Source of the DNA: Mermis nigrescens | Lineage: Eukaryota > Nematoda > Enoplea > Mermithida > Mermithidae | Direction of reading: 5' to 3' | Length of the DNA: 64,000 nucleotides | Assembly (NCBI GenBank): GCA_036768485.1 | Contig: JAVLUZ010000272.1 | Span: forward strand, 1 to 64,000 | Shown: positions 29,360-42,007 of the stretch, piece by piece | Position numbering within the stretch: the first letter of the stretch is position 1 | Layout: every line of letters starts with the position of its first letter | The notes under the pieces: generated by a model | Told to the model about the DNA's origin: nothing | The model's input: only the letters and a program-made list of their open reading frames with translations | Database searches by the model: none | Translations under genes and position numbers: made by a program

Positions 29360-30454
29360 TATGAAACATTAAGCGATCCCTTCTAAACACAATATATGCA
29401 CATATTTCAACTGAACAAGGAATAAAACACTGTTTTCAAGTGGTCTTTACATTTCATGTACTATTTGATCTGAACAAGTACCACTTGTAATGCTAATTTT
29501 CTCTTAAATTTACTTATAACTCCAGCAGGCCATAAAGAAACAACCTTAATGCAAACGGAGTGCAGCTGGAGTAAAATAATACAATTTTTTGACTACGAGA
29601 GACTTTCAATATTCATTTGATGTAGGAAACGAGACCAGAGCAACCAGCAGATAGTTTTTGTACAAGGTATCCTTGTACAAAGATATTAGTCCCCATTTCC
29701 CAGGAGTCTTTGTACATTTTTTCATAGAAATACAACAAAAGAATTGTTACAGTAGTGCAAGATATAGTCACATTTTAACCATGATGTTCAAGTCAAGTTT
29801 AGAGCTTTAGCATCAATTACAGTATATTGAATCATTAGATCAATGTGAAGGACTATATTTTGGCTGCATGAAGCTTGACTTAATACTGACAGTTTATTAA
29901 AGTTAAATAGCACAAAAACCAGAGGGATACTTTTTGACCTCCAGTGGAACTCCTATTTTTTGCATTATAAGAGCAAATCAAGCAGATAACTCTTAATAAT
30001 CTAATTACTATAACTGATGATTTCTTTATAAGTTTCAAAACCTTTTGCACTTTTCCTGCTTTACATGTCTTTATAGTGCATGAAACTAGATAGATGATCC
30101 TGAAAAGCTTTGCCGAAAATTAAATAAGACCAGTGATAAACTATAAAGCGCTATTAGATATTGATGCAGTATCGAATGCTCAATTATCTCAAAAATAGAC
30201 ATTATTAGTGACCACATTGGAAATTTATCTTTATCATTTAAAACCTTACAAAATAACTTTGAAGAACGTGTGGTGGACCAGTTTCAATAATCTGGGTGTA
30301 AAGAAATCCTCTTGAATTCAGTGTTCCTCAGAGACAAAGCAAATAGAATTACTTTAAAACATAAGCAAGCACTAGACGCGCAGTGCATTCACAAGCATTT
30401 AAAATAAAGTGCTATTTCCAGCGCAAATCAAAAGTCTCCATTGAACAGCAACTC
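29360..30454. other. No gene seen; promoter side of the HECT gene
   Basis: AT-rich. A GTACAAGG..CCTTGTACAAAG inverted word near 29652-29682 is also found in the repeat family at 34.8 and 58.7 kb. No promoter motif can be named. Confidence 0.4.
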
Positions 30455-30462
30455 TGACAAAC

Positions 30463-30620
30463 CAGGCATGCAGCTCCAGGGAATTGGGGGGTCTGGACCC
30501 CCTAAAATCGGAAAAATAGGATTTTTTACACGTTATTTTGTGTTATTTTTGGCCTTTTTGGGCTTGGTCCACCAAAATTGGTGTTGACCTCCCAAAATAG
30601 GACGGCCAGCTACGTGCCTG
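30463..30620. mobile_element. F2 MITE, 8-bp duplication
   Basis: CAGGCATGCAGCTCC to CAGCTACGTGCCTG, 158 bp; flanks TGACAAAC and TTACAAAC (7 of 8). Confidence 0.9.
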
Positions 30621-30869
30621 TTACAAACTTACTGCAGTACTGATCCCGGTGTAACGATGAGAAGACAAAAAGACGAACAATAGCATTGCTGATGACATGG
30701 CACAGCTTAAAAAACAACAGCCGACCAGACAAAATAATTAAACATAAGAATTTAAAGCACTTATTGTTCATCCAAGCTGTCCGACATCTGCGTTGTCAAT
30801 TCTGATCGATCCACTTTCTGCTTCTGAACCAACAAAGCTAAGCAGAACAAGCATTAAAACTTTAAAACT

Positions 30870-31531
30870 TATGCAAACAAAATTGCTCCGATGGATCAGA
30901 ACATACCAATATACTTGGGATTAAGGATTATTAAGGATGTTAAAGAATGGAACTAGGAATAAGCTACCAATGTATATGCCTAAAGTCGCAAAATCTGCTA
31001 AGACTTTCTTTAAGCAACGCAAAAAAATCAAAGTATATTCCGTGGCCTGCAGATTGAAGTAAACTTTAGTTTTATTCTACTCAATTTGACCCAAGCAAAA
31101 AAGTTGGCGGAGAAATCTTAGACGAATTTCGATTTTACACCATCGACTAGTGTGTAAAATTTGAACTCCTAGATCTAACTCCGTGTTGAGTGTAAAAAGT
31201 AGATTCTTAACAATGTTTATACTGTCACTCTGGAAATAAGTCACTTTTCAAAAAATTAAAAATATTGTATCGAGCTTACTCATTTGTCTAATTTAAAATA
31301 ACAAGACTAAACTGAATGCAAAACTGAGTAAGAAAAGTCATGTGATAGACCAAAATTTTTAAAAACTATGTTATAACGATTACAGTAAAAGTTTACACGC
31401 TCTTTACATACTGGGTATTGATTTAAAAAAACATGAAAATACAAAAGAGTCCCGTTATAGCTGTAGGGGGCCGCATGTTGGGGTACCCAATTATATTATA
31501 GGTATGAGCTAATGCGCTACCTACGATGTAC
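30870..31531. repeat. Short relative of the 1-3.88 kb repeat block
   Basis: Begins with the arm of the fold-back element (TTGCTCCGATGGA, CTTGGGATTAAGG), passes through TTGGCGGAGAAATCTTAG (also near 3250) and ends in GTTGGGGTACCCAATTATAT..GCGCTACCTA, which matches 3830-3880. The order is the same and about 3.2 kb of intervening sequence is missing. Confidence 0.6.
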
Positions 31532-31549
31532 AAAGCTTAATATATGTAG

Positions 31550-33210
31550 GTGCCTGCAACTATTGGCGGATTGATAATTTCCTGACAGGGGCGGAACCCA
31601 AAATTTTCCTAAAAGCGTTAAACATTGTACAAAAATTTGTATATTACGCTAAAAGTACTGGTTTTTGCTGTCCTTTGATAGGCAGAATTATTTCTGATGC
31701 AAAAATTGAAAATTTTCGAAAATCCTAAGTTTTTTTGTTGGAAAAAATCGCAAAATGAATGCAGAAATTGACACAAATTGCCGAAAAATACTCTAGTTAT
31801 CATTGTAGGAGCTTCAAACTTCTTGTTCTGTACAGTACTACTCTTCTAACGTAAATTTAAGTTTTTTAGAACGCCAAGAGTCAGTCAGGCCCGTGTCCAG
31901 GATTTTATTTCAGGGGGAAGGGGGCAAAAACTTTTGAGGCCAGATATTTCGAAAAGCATTTGGAGACAATCGAAAATAAAGGCAGTTTTGAGCGTACATA
32001 CGGCAGACTCCATACGATGCTGAAGAAAAATTTCTAGATAATTCTTAAAAATTTTTCACCTTGTTTCAATCGAATGTGCTTTACAGAGAAATACAATACA
32101 GATAATGAATAAGAAGTTTCGGCCCCCAACCATATACAAGCGAGGGGAGGATGGGAAGGTTCCCTTCCCCTCACAAAGTTGGCTGTTCCCCTCCCACCCC
32201 GCCCCTGACTTCTGTCAAATTTTTGGCTGCTTTTAAACGAAATTAAGAGGTAATTCATCCCCCTAGTATTTGAAAATTTTTCTTCAAATTTTTCTTCACA
32301 ATCGGTTACAGCTGGCCAAGATACGCTCAATAATGCCTCCATTTCTGCCCATTTCCTAATGCTCCTCAAGCTATCTGACCTTAAAATTTTCGGCCCTCCT
32401 GCCATACAAGCAACAGGAAGTTGGGGAGGTTCCCCACGCAGTAGACTGTCCCCTCCCCACCCTGACTTTTGTCAAATTCTTGGCCGTTTTTGATCCTAAC
32501 TTGAGGGTTGTTCATCGTCGAGAATAATCGGTGCAGAAGGTCAGGGTCTGCAGGGGAGGGGGTGAAATCCCAAAATTCAAAACAATAAATTTGACGTTCA
32601 TGATTTATTCTGCTGTTTTATCGATCAAAATAGTCAAGATAGCCTATAAAAGGTTTTTTGTGGTGATTGAATAGCGAAAAACATTTGGCTAGCCAGGACT
32701 CAAAAATTAAAAATGCAAAAATTTACCACTAAAAAAATGCGAAACTCTACCAATTTTAGGCGCTCTCTGAATTATAAGTACTAATCTGGCACCATGCGCC
32801 GGGGAATTTTTGACGTCTTTACTGCTTTCGACCTCAATAACGATGCAAAAAACGTCCCATCAGCTCAAAATCGCCGGGCAGTACCTGTCCTGCTGGCCCT
32901 TCACGGGGAGTAATACCCCCTCACTTCCCTATGTGTTTGTCTGTCGGGAACCCCATCCCAAATCTTGAGCAGCTATATGTATGCCTCCAACGAAATAAAA
33001 TTCTGGATACAATGGGGAACGAACAACTATGGGAGGAGATACCTCCATACCCCTCTACATGTCTATCACTAAAGGTCAAATATTTAGGTATTTACTGTCA
33101 TAAGGTTTAGGTAATAAATTAGTTACTCAGTAAACTCATTTTGCTGCAATAAAAATGTTGTATTTCAACCCTCTATGGCGACCCGGACGACCTGCATCTT
33201 CTGGACCTCC
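31550..33210. repeat. Patchwork of G/C-run dispersed repeats
   Basis: GTGTCCAGGATTTTATTTCAG (less one base) near 31893, CCCGCCCCTGACTTCTG near 32200, and the second copy of the 20325-20725 repeat at 32540-32935. AT-rich joins between. No protein-coding signal; open frames here are low complexity. Confidence 0.5.
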
Positions 33211-33214
33211 CATC

Positions 33215-33363
<149 letters not shown>

Positions 33364-33389
33364 TCGGGTCCACTAAATTCAGAGTTCCA

Positions 33390-34140
33390 GCGTTTTTTGC
33401 AGGTCAAACATAAGAAATGGCTAAAACATCGTATATAACATGTTTTAAAGTAAAAAACTGCAGTTTAAAGTATTATTTGTCCGATTATGATTAGTTCCGT
33501 CACTCTTGTGTGTAAAAATATAAGGATTTATCGAAAACTTTGACTTTTCAGATCATTTTCACTTTATTCTGGGCATTTTATTGGTAAAGAAAACAGAAAT
33601 GTACTAGTCGGCGCTGAAGCATTGAAAATTTTTTATCATCTCTGCTGCTTTTTTATCCATCGTCTGGCAGTGATTCCAGTCTCTGACTTTGAGGGGGTGG
33701 TGATCCCCCCTCACCCCCTATGGGAATGTGTGCATATATAGGCCCGTAGCCAAGGGAGGAGGGCAAGAGAGCTGTTTTGTTTCTCACATCGGCCCCCCGA
33801 AGGAGAAAGAGAAAATTTTTTGACGTGCATTTATAAGTCAGCTAAAACAGTTTTTGCGAACTTATGAGAGCTAATCAACCTGAAATTTCCCGCGCTTGGC
33901 GCTGGATTGATTGTTTCTGTATACAGGGTGGCTACTGGTATCCCAAAATGGAATTCCCGGGTTTCCCAAGTGATTAATACACTATTTCCCGGTTTTAAAT
34001 CATGCTTTAAACGCACACTATATACACAGAAGTGACATGATAAGAACATGAAAAAGGATAAGGCACAAGCAACTTTCAATCAAACAAATGCAAATACTAC
34101 ACGAAACATTTTGGAGCAATCATAATTTTTTCCAATTATG
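33390..34140. repeat. Repeat-derived sequence
   Basis: AATGGCTAAAACATCGTATA recalls the 20325/32540 family. TATACAGGGTGGCTACTGGT near 33921 has a mariner-type CAGGGTG start followed by TTCCCGGGTTTCCC. No coding content recognised. Confidence 0.4.
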
Positions 34141-34149
34141 CTAACGAGT

Positions 34150-35665
34150 CATCGATAGCAGTTCTCGCATCCTATAATATAGTACAATAGCGAATTTAGT
34201 GTGGTAAAATAGCGTTTTCGATCTCTGGTAGTGTATTTCTGCAAATTTCTGGGTTTCTCACGCCAAAAATTACTAAAAATTGTCTCAAAACGGCGCGAAG
34301 CGCAAAATTTTTTTGTCATTTTTCCATTCTAAATGCTAATTCTGCCATTTTAAAGATATACAGGACCAGTGGCGGATCTAGGATTTTCCTAAGGGGAGGC
34401 GGTATCCCAACTTTTCCAAAAACAGTCAAAAATAGGTTCGAAAATTTGCCCTTAACGCGCCAAATAGCATTTTTTCGGTGTTTTACATTGTACACTTTTA
34501 CATAAAATCACTTGATGCAATATTTTTCTAAAAATTTTAAAATGTTAGACAATTTTGCGCGAAAAAATCATTAAATTTCCTTGAATTTAACAAAGATCTG
34601 GCGCTAAGCGCCGAAAAATTTGTGAAATCAAGGCAGATAGACGTCTAGAAGCATATTTACTGCTTGATTTCCTGTATTTATAGCATTTGATGCGAAACAT
34701 CTGTTTTTAATTGAAAATAGAAGAAAACTGCAAAAATACCTGTTAAAATTGTTTCGAAGCCAACGTGAACAGAGAATGCTTTCCAGGCAGATTTTTTGCA
34801 CAAGGTCCATTTGTACATTTACAAAGATGGTCCCTAAAAATCTTTGTACATTTTGTACACACAAATTTTTGGGTACTACGATATAGTACGGTAACAACTT
34901 AAGTGTGGTAAAAACAGAGTTGCTCGACCCTTGGTAGTGTATTTTGGCTAATTCTTGGTTTTATGAGGGCAAAAATCATTAAGAATCGTCTTAAAGCGGC
35001 GCGAAGCGCCGAAAAGTCCAACATTGTTCCTTTCAAAATGCGATTTCTGCTATTATAAAGATATATAGGACAACACAATTACTCATTTCGGCGCAAAGCG
35101 CCAGAAATTTTTGCGAATTTCAGACCTTTTTTTGCAGTTTTTGTCTTCCCAAAAATCTTTGCACATCGGGAGAAATCTTCGCCGAATACAAAAAAAACGT
35201 GCTTCCATGTCGAGAAGGAAGTAAATAAATGTCATCTTCCATGTCGAGAAGGAAGTAAATAAATGTCATTAATAGGTATTATTCGGCGCGTAGCGCCGGA
35301 AAAATTTGAGAAGTTATTGTCACTGACGGTTAAAGATTATTCCAAAATGCTTATTCATTCTTTATCTCGCTAAGTATTTTTGGCCAATGGGGGCGGCCGC
35401 CCCGCGCCCCCTTAAATGCACCCTTGTGTAGGACAAACAAAGCGACTATAGTGTGGTAAAAACAGAGTTGTTCAACTTTGATAGTGTATTTTAGCTAATT
35501 TCTGGGTCTTCAAGGGCAAAGATCACTAAGAATAGTCTTAGTAAGGCGCGAAGCGCTGAAAAACTTGACATTTTTCCTTTTGAAATGCAATCAATGCCAT
35601 TATAAAGATTTATAGAACACACAATTACTCATTCTGGTGCTGAGCGCCAAAAATTTTTGCGAATT
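34150..35665. repeat. Tandem/dispersed repeat family F3 with GGCGC-N3-GCGCC hairpins
   Basis: Similar modules start near 34190, 34870 and 35420, each with ATAGTGTGGTAAAA, a CTGGGT or CTTGGT..GGCAAAAAT phrase, and a short hairpin of the form GGCGCGAAGCGCC (34290, 34590, 34995, 35090, 35283, 35543). Inverted relatives are at 58260-58738 and 63866-64000. Function unknown; non-coding. Confidence 0.7.
35202..35269. repeat. Perfect 34-bp tandem duplication
   Basis: CTTCCATGTCGAGAAGGAAG plus 14 bases is present twice without a difference, so the event is recent. Confidence 0.95.
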
Positions 35666-35669
35666 TCAT

Positions 35670-36370
35670 GCTATTCATACCAAAGTCGGTCGTCCTCCTT
35701 CCCCCGAAAGTCAGAAATTTTTGACCCTACCCCCATTCTTGAAAAAAGTGGATCTCTGCCGTTTATATGGGTGTTTTTTGCCAAAAATGGGAGTCATTTA
35801 CTCCTCCCTAAAATGGCCCGATCCCAAAAATTTTGGGCTAATATTGAGAACGTAGTGACCTCCTAGAAATTAACTTTGCCTGGTTGATTTAATCTAATTA
35901 AGGTTCAGGGAATTCAAATATGAAATAATTAGGTGGCGGTCAGCATTACTGTCCAAGGTCCAGGCTGTTGAAGTTCAGGTGTTTAAGGATAGGCGAAAAG
36001 TAAGCTCTGCCTTTGGGAACATTTTGGATTAGTCTCCGAAGCGTCGTGGGACTGACTGAGCGGGGTTACCACTGTCTTTGGCTTAGGCTCAGTTATGTCC
36101 ATTCACATTGATGCCAGCAAATGGGCTAAGCCTGAGGGCATCAATCTGAATCCGCAAGCGATTGCTGTTGCCACAAATTGAAAACTGAAAATGGAATTTT
36201 TTTTCAAAACATACAGAAAAAACCGCATTTTGATCAATAAAAGCACCTTTTTTGGCTTCAGCAATGTTGGAAATCCAGGATAATGGCATTTTTGACAAAA
36301 ACCACGAGAGTCACCATGTTCTCAACAAAGTCCAAATTTTGTGCCATTAAATATGATGTCATGTACCTAC
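35670..36370. other. Non-coding, contains a repeat fragment
   Basis: 35690-35850 shares CCTCCTTCCCC, GTCATTTAC and AAAATGGCC phrases with 55800-55935. The remainder shows nothing recognisable. Confidence 0.4.
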
Positions 36371-36475
36371 CTTGCATAGCGTCAAGATCACCAAACATTC
36401 GATTGATATCTGGACCAGCGATCTTTTCTTGTTGCAATTGGGCCGAATCCTTGGTCAATGGAGTGCTGGACTGCC
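36371..36475 (-). CDS. Isolated 105-bp exon of an unknown host gene
   Basis: A textbook acceptor (CATTTTAG) and donor (GTAGGTAC) enclose 35 codons in phase 1-1 with no stop: SSTPLTKDSAQLQQEKIAG and PDINRMFGDLDAMQ. I do not recognise the protein. It could be an upstream exon of the HECT gene or belong to another minus-strand gene. Confidence 0.55.
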
Positions 36476-36659
36476 CTAAAATGATTAAATGGCGTTACCC
36501 GAGCGAGGCGAGAAAAATCCAACAAACTCAAACGCATTGCTTAATTCCCTACAGTATTCTTGTCATTTTGCTATAGATAAAAGCCTTTTCCGATGTTTAT
36601 GTAGGTAGTATCTTTCGTTTTAGAAACCATGAAAATGAAATTTCCACTTGAAAAAATGG

Positions 36660-37130
36660 TTGAAAAATAAACTTGAAAAAAGTCATTGAAAATAAATCTT
36701 GAAATACTTTGTTGAAAAATAAACTTGAAAAAAGTCATTGAAAATAAATCTTGAAATAATTTTTTGAAAAACAAACTTGAAAAAAGTCATTGAAAATAAA
36801 TCTTGAAATAATTGATTGAAAAATAAACTTGAAAAAAGTCATTGAAAATGAATCTTGAAATAATTGATTGAAAAATAAGCTTGAAAAAAGTCATTGAAAA
36901 TAAATCTTGAAATAATTGATTGAAAAATAAACTTGAAAAAAGTCATTGAAAATAAATCTTGAAATAATTGATTGAAAAATAAACTTGAAAAAAGTCATTG
37001 AAAATAAATCTTGAAATAATTGATTGAAAAATAAACTTGAAAAAAGTCATTGAAAATAAATCTTGAAATAATTGATTGAAAGACAAACTTGAAAAAGTCA
37101 TTGAAAATCAATCTTGAAAAAAATGGTTGA
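36660..37130. repeat. Nine 52-bp repeats, each of four 13-bp subunits
   Basis: Units start at 36660, 36712, 36764, 36816, 36868, 36920, 36972, 37024 and 37076. Each reads TTGAAAAATAAAC, TTGAAAAAAGTCA, TTGAAAATAAATC, TTGAAATAATTGA with few changes, so TTGAA recurs every 13 bp. This higher-order structure shows amplification of a four-subunit block. Looser TTGAA-rich sequence continues to about 37508. Confidence 0.93.
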
Positions 37131-37508
37131 AATTTATCATGCAACGGAAGTTCTACAGTATTTCAAAGGTAATTTTCAATAATGTAATTTTTCAAGCCAG
37201 AAGGCTCATAATTTTGAATTTATAAGCTCACTTGGATGTTGGTTTGATTAATGAATGTTCGACTTATTTGAAAAAATTCGTTCAAATTTTATAAGACTAC
37301 TTGAATATCAGAATACATTTAGCATAAATAAGTTCATTGAATAATCAAATTCTTTAGTGCCATGCAATGTTTTTTTCAAGCCACTGGGGACCATAAACTT
37401 GAATAAAATGGTTGATTGTGTCTTGAATTTTGCCGTTGAAATTAACCCTAAAATTGAAAAATTCCGTTGAAAGTATGCATTGCACAACAAATCAACCATT
37501 TATTTCAA
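37131..37508. repeat. TTGAA-rich repeat replacing the RetroB 3' part
   Basis: Inverted and direct TTGAA/TTCAA words (CTTGAAATAAATGG, CCGTTGAAATTAACCC) are frequent. RetroB RNase H sequence stops abruptly at its right edge, and no integrase follows. Confidence 0.5.
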
Positions 37509-37633
37509 GTGATCCTTCCTGCTTTCCGTAAGCCAATGCTAAGCCCCACTTATCAATTCTGGCCAATGGATTTTTTTCTCTAAAATAGCCTTAACAGCCA
37601 TGTGGTCTGTCTCTACTATAAGTTCCTGTTGGT
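37509..37633 (-). pseudogene. RetroB RNase H, distal fragment
   Basis: Encodes ELIVETDHMAVKAIL, equivalent to RetroA residues 2069-2083 (VTVHTDHTAVKAVL), including the RNase H Asp. It directly continues the fragment ending at 43927 on the other side of the hAT element. A TAG follows within ~35 codons. Confidence 0.85.
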
Positions 37634-38513
37634 ATAAATATTAGGGTTGTGCCGGATACCCGGTCCTGGACCCGAATAGCTGGGTACCTGGCTAGAATTT
37701 TTGAACTCAGACCTAGACCCAACAATCCTAAATTTCTGGACCCGGACCCATCTGTATCCATAAACTTGGACCCGGACTCACCTTCAATATGGTGCCGAGT
37801 CCAAATATATAATGCACGCATATTGCATTGCAGTAATATCGAAAAACTAAGAAAAATGATGTAGGCTTGAAAACAGGCAACTGGTTCATTTTCAACATTT
37901 TAATCAACTCAGTAACAAACTGATGGCCTCATCAAGCATTAAAATTTAAGGTCAACTTCAATCATTGTATTTCATAAACAACAATTTTTCTGCCATTCAG
38001 CCTTTCAAATTTGATTGCAGTGAGTTGTAAATAATGCCCACACCACTGAAAAGTTGTTCTGAGGGCACACTTGTGGGCGGCAGTGATAAATATTGTTGGG
38101 CGGCTGCAGCCAACAGTGGAAACTTTGTAGAATTTTCCGTCCACCAGGCTAGCAATTCTCCATTTAGCACAATACGCTTAACTTCTAGGTAACCTTCAAC
38201 CTCCTGAAATAAATGCATGACATTGACATTCACTTTGAGGCAGTTTACTAGGTACATGTGTGCCAGAATTCGGGGGTCCTGTCCTATAAAGTGTTGTGAA
38301 ACAGGACAGAACTGCCAAGAAGTTGAACAAATGTTGCTTTTAAGCTTTTCAGATCATTCCACATCTTTTCATTCAAAAACTGTAAATTTTGTCATAATGA
38401 CAAAATTCTGTAGATTTTTTTAGTTGTAAGCCATCTCCAACCCCTTTGCTAAATGCAATATCATATCATCAATTATTTTACATAAATATATTGAATAATA
38501 TTGTTCTAAATTT

Positions 38514-38681
38514 CAGGCGTGTAGCTGGCTGTCCTATTTTGGGGGAACCAACATCAATTTTCGGGGAACCAAGCCCAAAAAGGACAAAAATAGCACAAAA
38601 TAACGTTTAAAAAGTCTTATTTTTCCGATTTTTCTGAATTTTAAGGGTCCGGACCCCCATTCCCCCAGAGCTACGTGCCTA
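38514..38681. mobile_element. F2 MITE, 8-bp duplication
   Basis: CAGGCGTGTAGCTGGC to GAGCTACGTGCCTA; flanks CTAAATTT and CGAAATTT (7 of 8). Lies between transposase exons of the hAT element. Confidence 0.9.
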
Positions 38682-39090
38682 CGAAATTTCCTTTTTACTT
38701 TTGCAAGCTGAGCTTCAACATCTGTTGTTTTTTCTTTTTTGCTGTCACTGTTGCTGCTACAAAATCATCAAACAAACATGTTGGGAGTAGGGTATCAGTC
38801 CTGTGATGCTTGCAAACTTTGCTGGGCGTTTCCACAATGCAAACCTGCACAACATCGAATTTTTTCAAAAATTTTTTTGATTTCTAGCAGCACGTCTGGC
38901 AATGTTCCAGGCTTTTTGAAGAATTAGTTTTTGTAGCGAGGGTCCAAAGAAGTCACGGTCAAAAAAAGCCTGTGAAAAATTATTAACATATGTAAAGTGA
39001 AAGAATGAAAAATAGGTGAAACAAACCATTTACATGATGCAATGGAAATATGCATCAATAATAAAGAGCTTGAATTAGCTATGCTTTTAT

Positions 39091-39262
39091 CAGACATGTA
39101 GCTGGCCATCCTATTTTGGGGGACCAAGAGTAATTTTCGGGGGACTAAGCCCAAAAAGGCCAGAAATAGCACAAAATAATGTTAAAAAGTCATGTTTTTC
39201 CAATTTTTCTGAATGGTGTGGGTCCACCCCCTCCCCCATTCCCACCGAGAGATACGTGCCTG
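39091..39262. mobile_element. F2 MITE, 8-bp duplication
   Basis: CAGACATGTAGCTGGCC to GATACGTGCCTG; flanks GCTTTTAT and GCTTTGAT (7 of 8). Same orientation as the copy at 38514. Confidence 0.9.
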
Positions 39263-39507
39263 GCTTTGATTACATTTTAGATTCATTTGAGTCGAATAGT
39301 GTCATGATTCCGTTTCATAAAGCGTCCAATGTACTGAGGAAACCTATTTTGTTCTCTCGTTTCCAAGAACGGAATGTTGAGCTAATCCATTTAATGCATG
39401 GCAGTACGTCCACAATTGAAGCACTTCCATCGCTTAGCTACAACATTGTCAATATTCAGCTCATAATTAAATTTCTTGTAATACTGTGCTGTGTTTTTAC
39501 CATCTAA

Positions 39508-39740
39508 CATATCTGGGCATGGGGGTTTGGGGGTATACACCCCACAAAAAGGCAAAATACCCCCCTAGAATTCAATTTTTGAAATATTTTTTGTTTTTTT
39601 GCAAGTTTTTGATGCCAATGGATAGCACTTGACGAGAAACATTGGAAAATGGTGTTTTTTTGTCATACCACCATTTCTAATGCCATTTTTGACCTTTGAA
39701 AAATTTTGCAACCCCAGAACTTTGGTGGCGCCCACCTATG
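39508..39740. mobile_element. F1 MITE, 8-bp duplication
   Basis: CATATCTGGGCATGGGGG to GCGCCCACCTATG; flanks CCATCTAA and CCATCTAC (7 of 8). Confidence 0.9.
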
Positions 39741-40596
39741 CCATCTACATGCTGCACAGGTGTCACGTCAATTGTCATCATACTCATTTTTTATTTACTA
39801 CACATATTTATTTATTACTTGTAATAATCCAATTACTTTTACTGTAATTTCTTTTAGCGGATTTGAAGCTTCAATCAGTTTGCCAATAATATTTGACTGG
39901 AATGACCAGTCAGTTAAATTTTGTTCTGTAGCATAAATTGTGATTGCTTCTCCAAGGCCTTTGATCCGCATTGTCATGTCCAATGTAGACTTCCAATACA
40001 TTGGAGATTCCTTAATTTTCAATAATTGTTCATTTGTGCACAATGTACATATGCAACATAAGAAACACATTTACATATGCAATGCATACATTATATTTCA
40101 TAACAAAATTATACCGATTGTATGCACAAAATTCATTGTCTTGAAATATTCACCTGGATTAGCTTCGGGGTCTCTTTTGGGGTTCAAATGCAGCTGATTT
40201 GCTTTAAACTGTTTGTGTGCTGGGTTGCTGCGGTGGAAGTGTCCGGCTATTGTGTGGCACGTGTGTAAAGTATTCTTTACCAAAAGTTGTACTTTTAATG
40301 CTAAATAAATAGTAAATATTCAATTAATTTTTGGATAAGAATATTCTTTGTGTAGATAGACTTGCTCTATTTTATGGATGCGTTCAAAGAAGTTTTTAAA
40401 TTTTCTCTTATCGTAATTTTTAGCAGATTATAACAGCTTTATAAAACATAAAATATGTTTTTTTTTTCAAACTTATCATCCATTACCACCAGATTCAACT
40501 GGTGAGCAACACAATGTATGCTGCTGAGCATCGAAATATCTAATGCTTTCACGATGTTTGAGCCACCGTCCCGAACAACCATGTGAACCTGTTATA

Positions 40597-41190
40597 CAGG
40601 AGGGGCTAAAAAAAGGCTACATTCAAATTCAACAGTGCAATACTTTGGCTGATGTGAACATGAGAATTTAAAACTGGTAACATTAGATAGATAAAAGTGT
40701 CTTCTTTCAAATTGTGTAAAAAATTTTGGCCAGCTGCCAGCGTTTTGTGCACTACGGCTATTTGTTTAAACCTCATTTTGATATTGTTCTAACCTCAGAG
40801 GTTCCACATTGTATCACATTATTGCGTATGTAGGAATCCTTTTTTGACCTGTTTGACAATAAATATCACCACAAAAATTAGGTAGCACATTTTTTAATCC
40901 CCCAGAGTAGATACGCTTCCTACTAGGTGCAAAAATTTCACAATATTGTGAAAATAGTATGCAAATTGATGGCAGGACCAATGACGCTATTGGCCTTTAA
41001 ACAATATTGAAGTGGGGTGTAAACTAATTGTCATAGCACTCAAAGCATTAATATCTGGCCAAAATTTCTTACACGATTTGAAAGGAGACACTTTTGTATA
41101 TTTAATGTTGCCAGTTCTAACGTCTCATGTTCACATCAGCTGAAGTTATGACCTGCTGAATTGGAATGTAGCCTTTTTTGGCGCACCCTG
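40597..41190. mobile_element. Mariner-type MITE with ~145-bp inverted repeats
   Basis: TA-flanked ends CAGGAGGGGCTAAAAAAAGG and CAGGGTGCGCCAAAAAAGG (right end read inverted) continue for ~145 bp of inverted similarity through GCTACATTC, GATGTGAACATGAGA and AATTTTGGCCAG. 594 bp, no transposase. Inserted in an intron of the hAT transposase a few bases upstream of an acceptor. Confidence 0.82.
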
Positions 41191-41832
41191 TATAAAGTAA
41201 AATGGAATGGGATGTTTTGGCGCCACTGTCTTTGTAATATTATTAATTATTTACATTTTATCTATTATTATGTATGTATAACGCAGTTTCTTAAATTCCA
41301 TATCAATTCTCTATGTGATGGTATAAATTACTTCTAGAATATGTTTGAATTTAGTGAGATAATTAAATAAATCTAAAAATATAACTGGATTTTCTACACT
41401 TTTTTAGCCATATTTAAATGAATACTTCTTGAATCGAGAAGAACAATATACTATTTTGTAGCCTGTAGAACCTGCTTTCTGAATATATAATTTATTTTAA
41501 AATCGCTCCGAAATTGATTTAATTAGAATAATTTATAAGTTGCTGGCGCCAAAACGTCATACACCAAAAATAAAAATATGTTGGGCGATTTAGATCGCCT
41601 TGTTTTAAGCTAGGTTATATTGTGCTTGTACTTGTTCCTTTTCTATGTACCATTTGGTAAGCATGTTGTCCAACATGGTCGAAGGGTGTTTACCCATATG
41701 TCTTTCATCTGTTAGCGGCTGTGCATGCAAAACATCTCCTTTCCGGATGCAATCAGGCGTTATTAGGTGTGTCATTCAGCTAAAAGACATTTATGAATAG
41801 AAAAGCAAAATTAAACAACATTTCACCATATA

Positions 41833-42007
41833 CAGGCGCATAGCTCTAGGCAGAATGGGGCGGTCCGCCAGACCCCCAAAAGTTCAGAAAAATCGGAAAA
41901 ATTAATTATTTTTAAACATTATTTTGTACTATTTTTGGCCTTTTTGCGCTTAGCCCTCACAAAATTAATTTTGGTACCCCAAAATAGGACGGCCAGCTAC
42001 ATGCCTG
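41833..42007. mobile_element. F2 MITE copy
   Basis: CAGGCGCATAGCTCTAGG to GCCAGCTACATGCCTG. Flanks ACCATATA and ACCAGACC agree at 5 of 8 positions, so the duplication has decayed or the copy is rearranged. Confidence 0.8.

Noticed and set aside
36660..37130. CRISPR-like array
   Set aside because: Units are contiguous with no unique spacers; this is a tandem satellite in a eukaryotic context.
39256..39507. Possible further hAT exon, 83 codons on the plus strand
   Set aside because: Neither strand matches the hAT pattern and the minus strand has stops; left unannotated.
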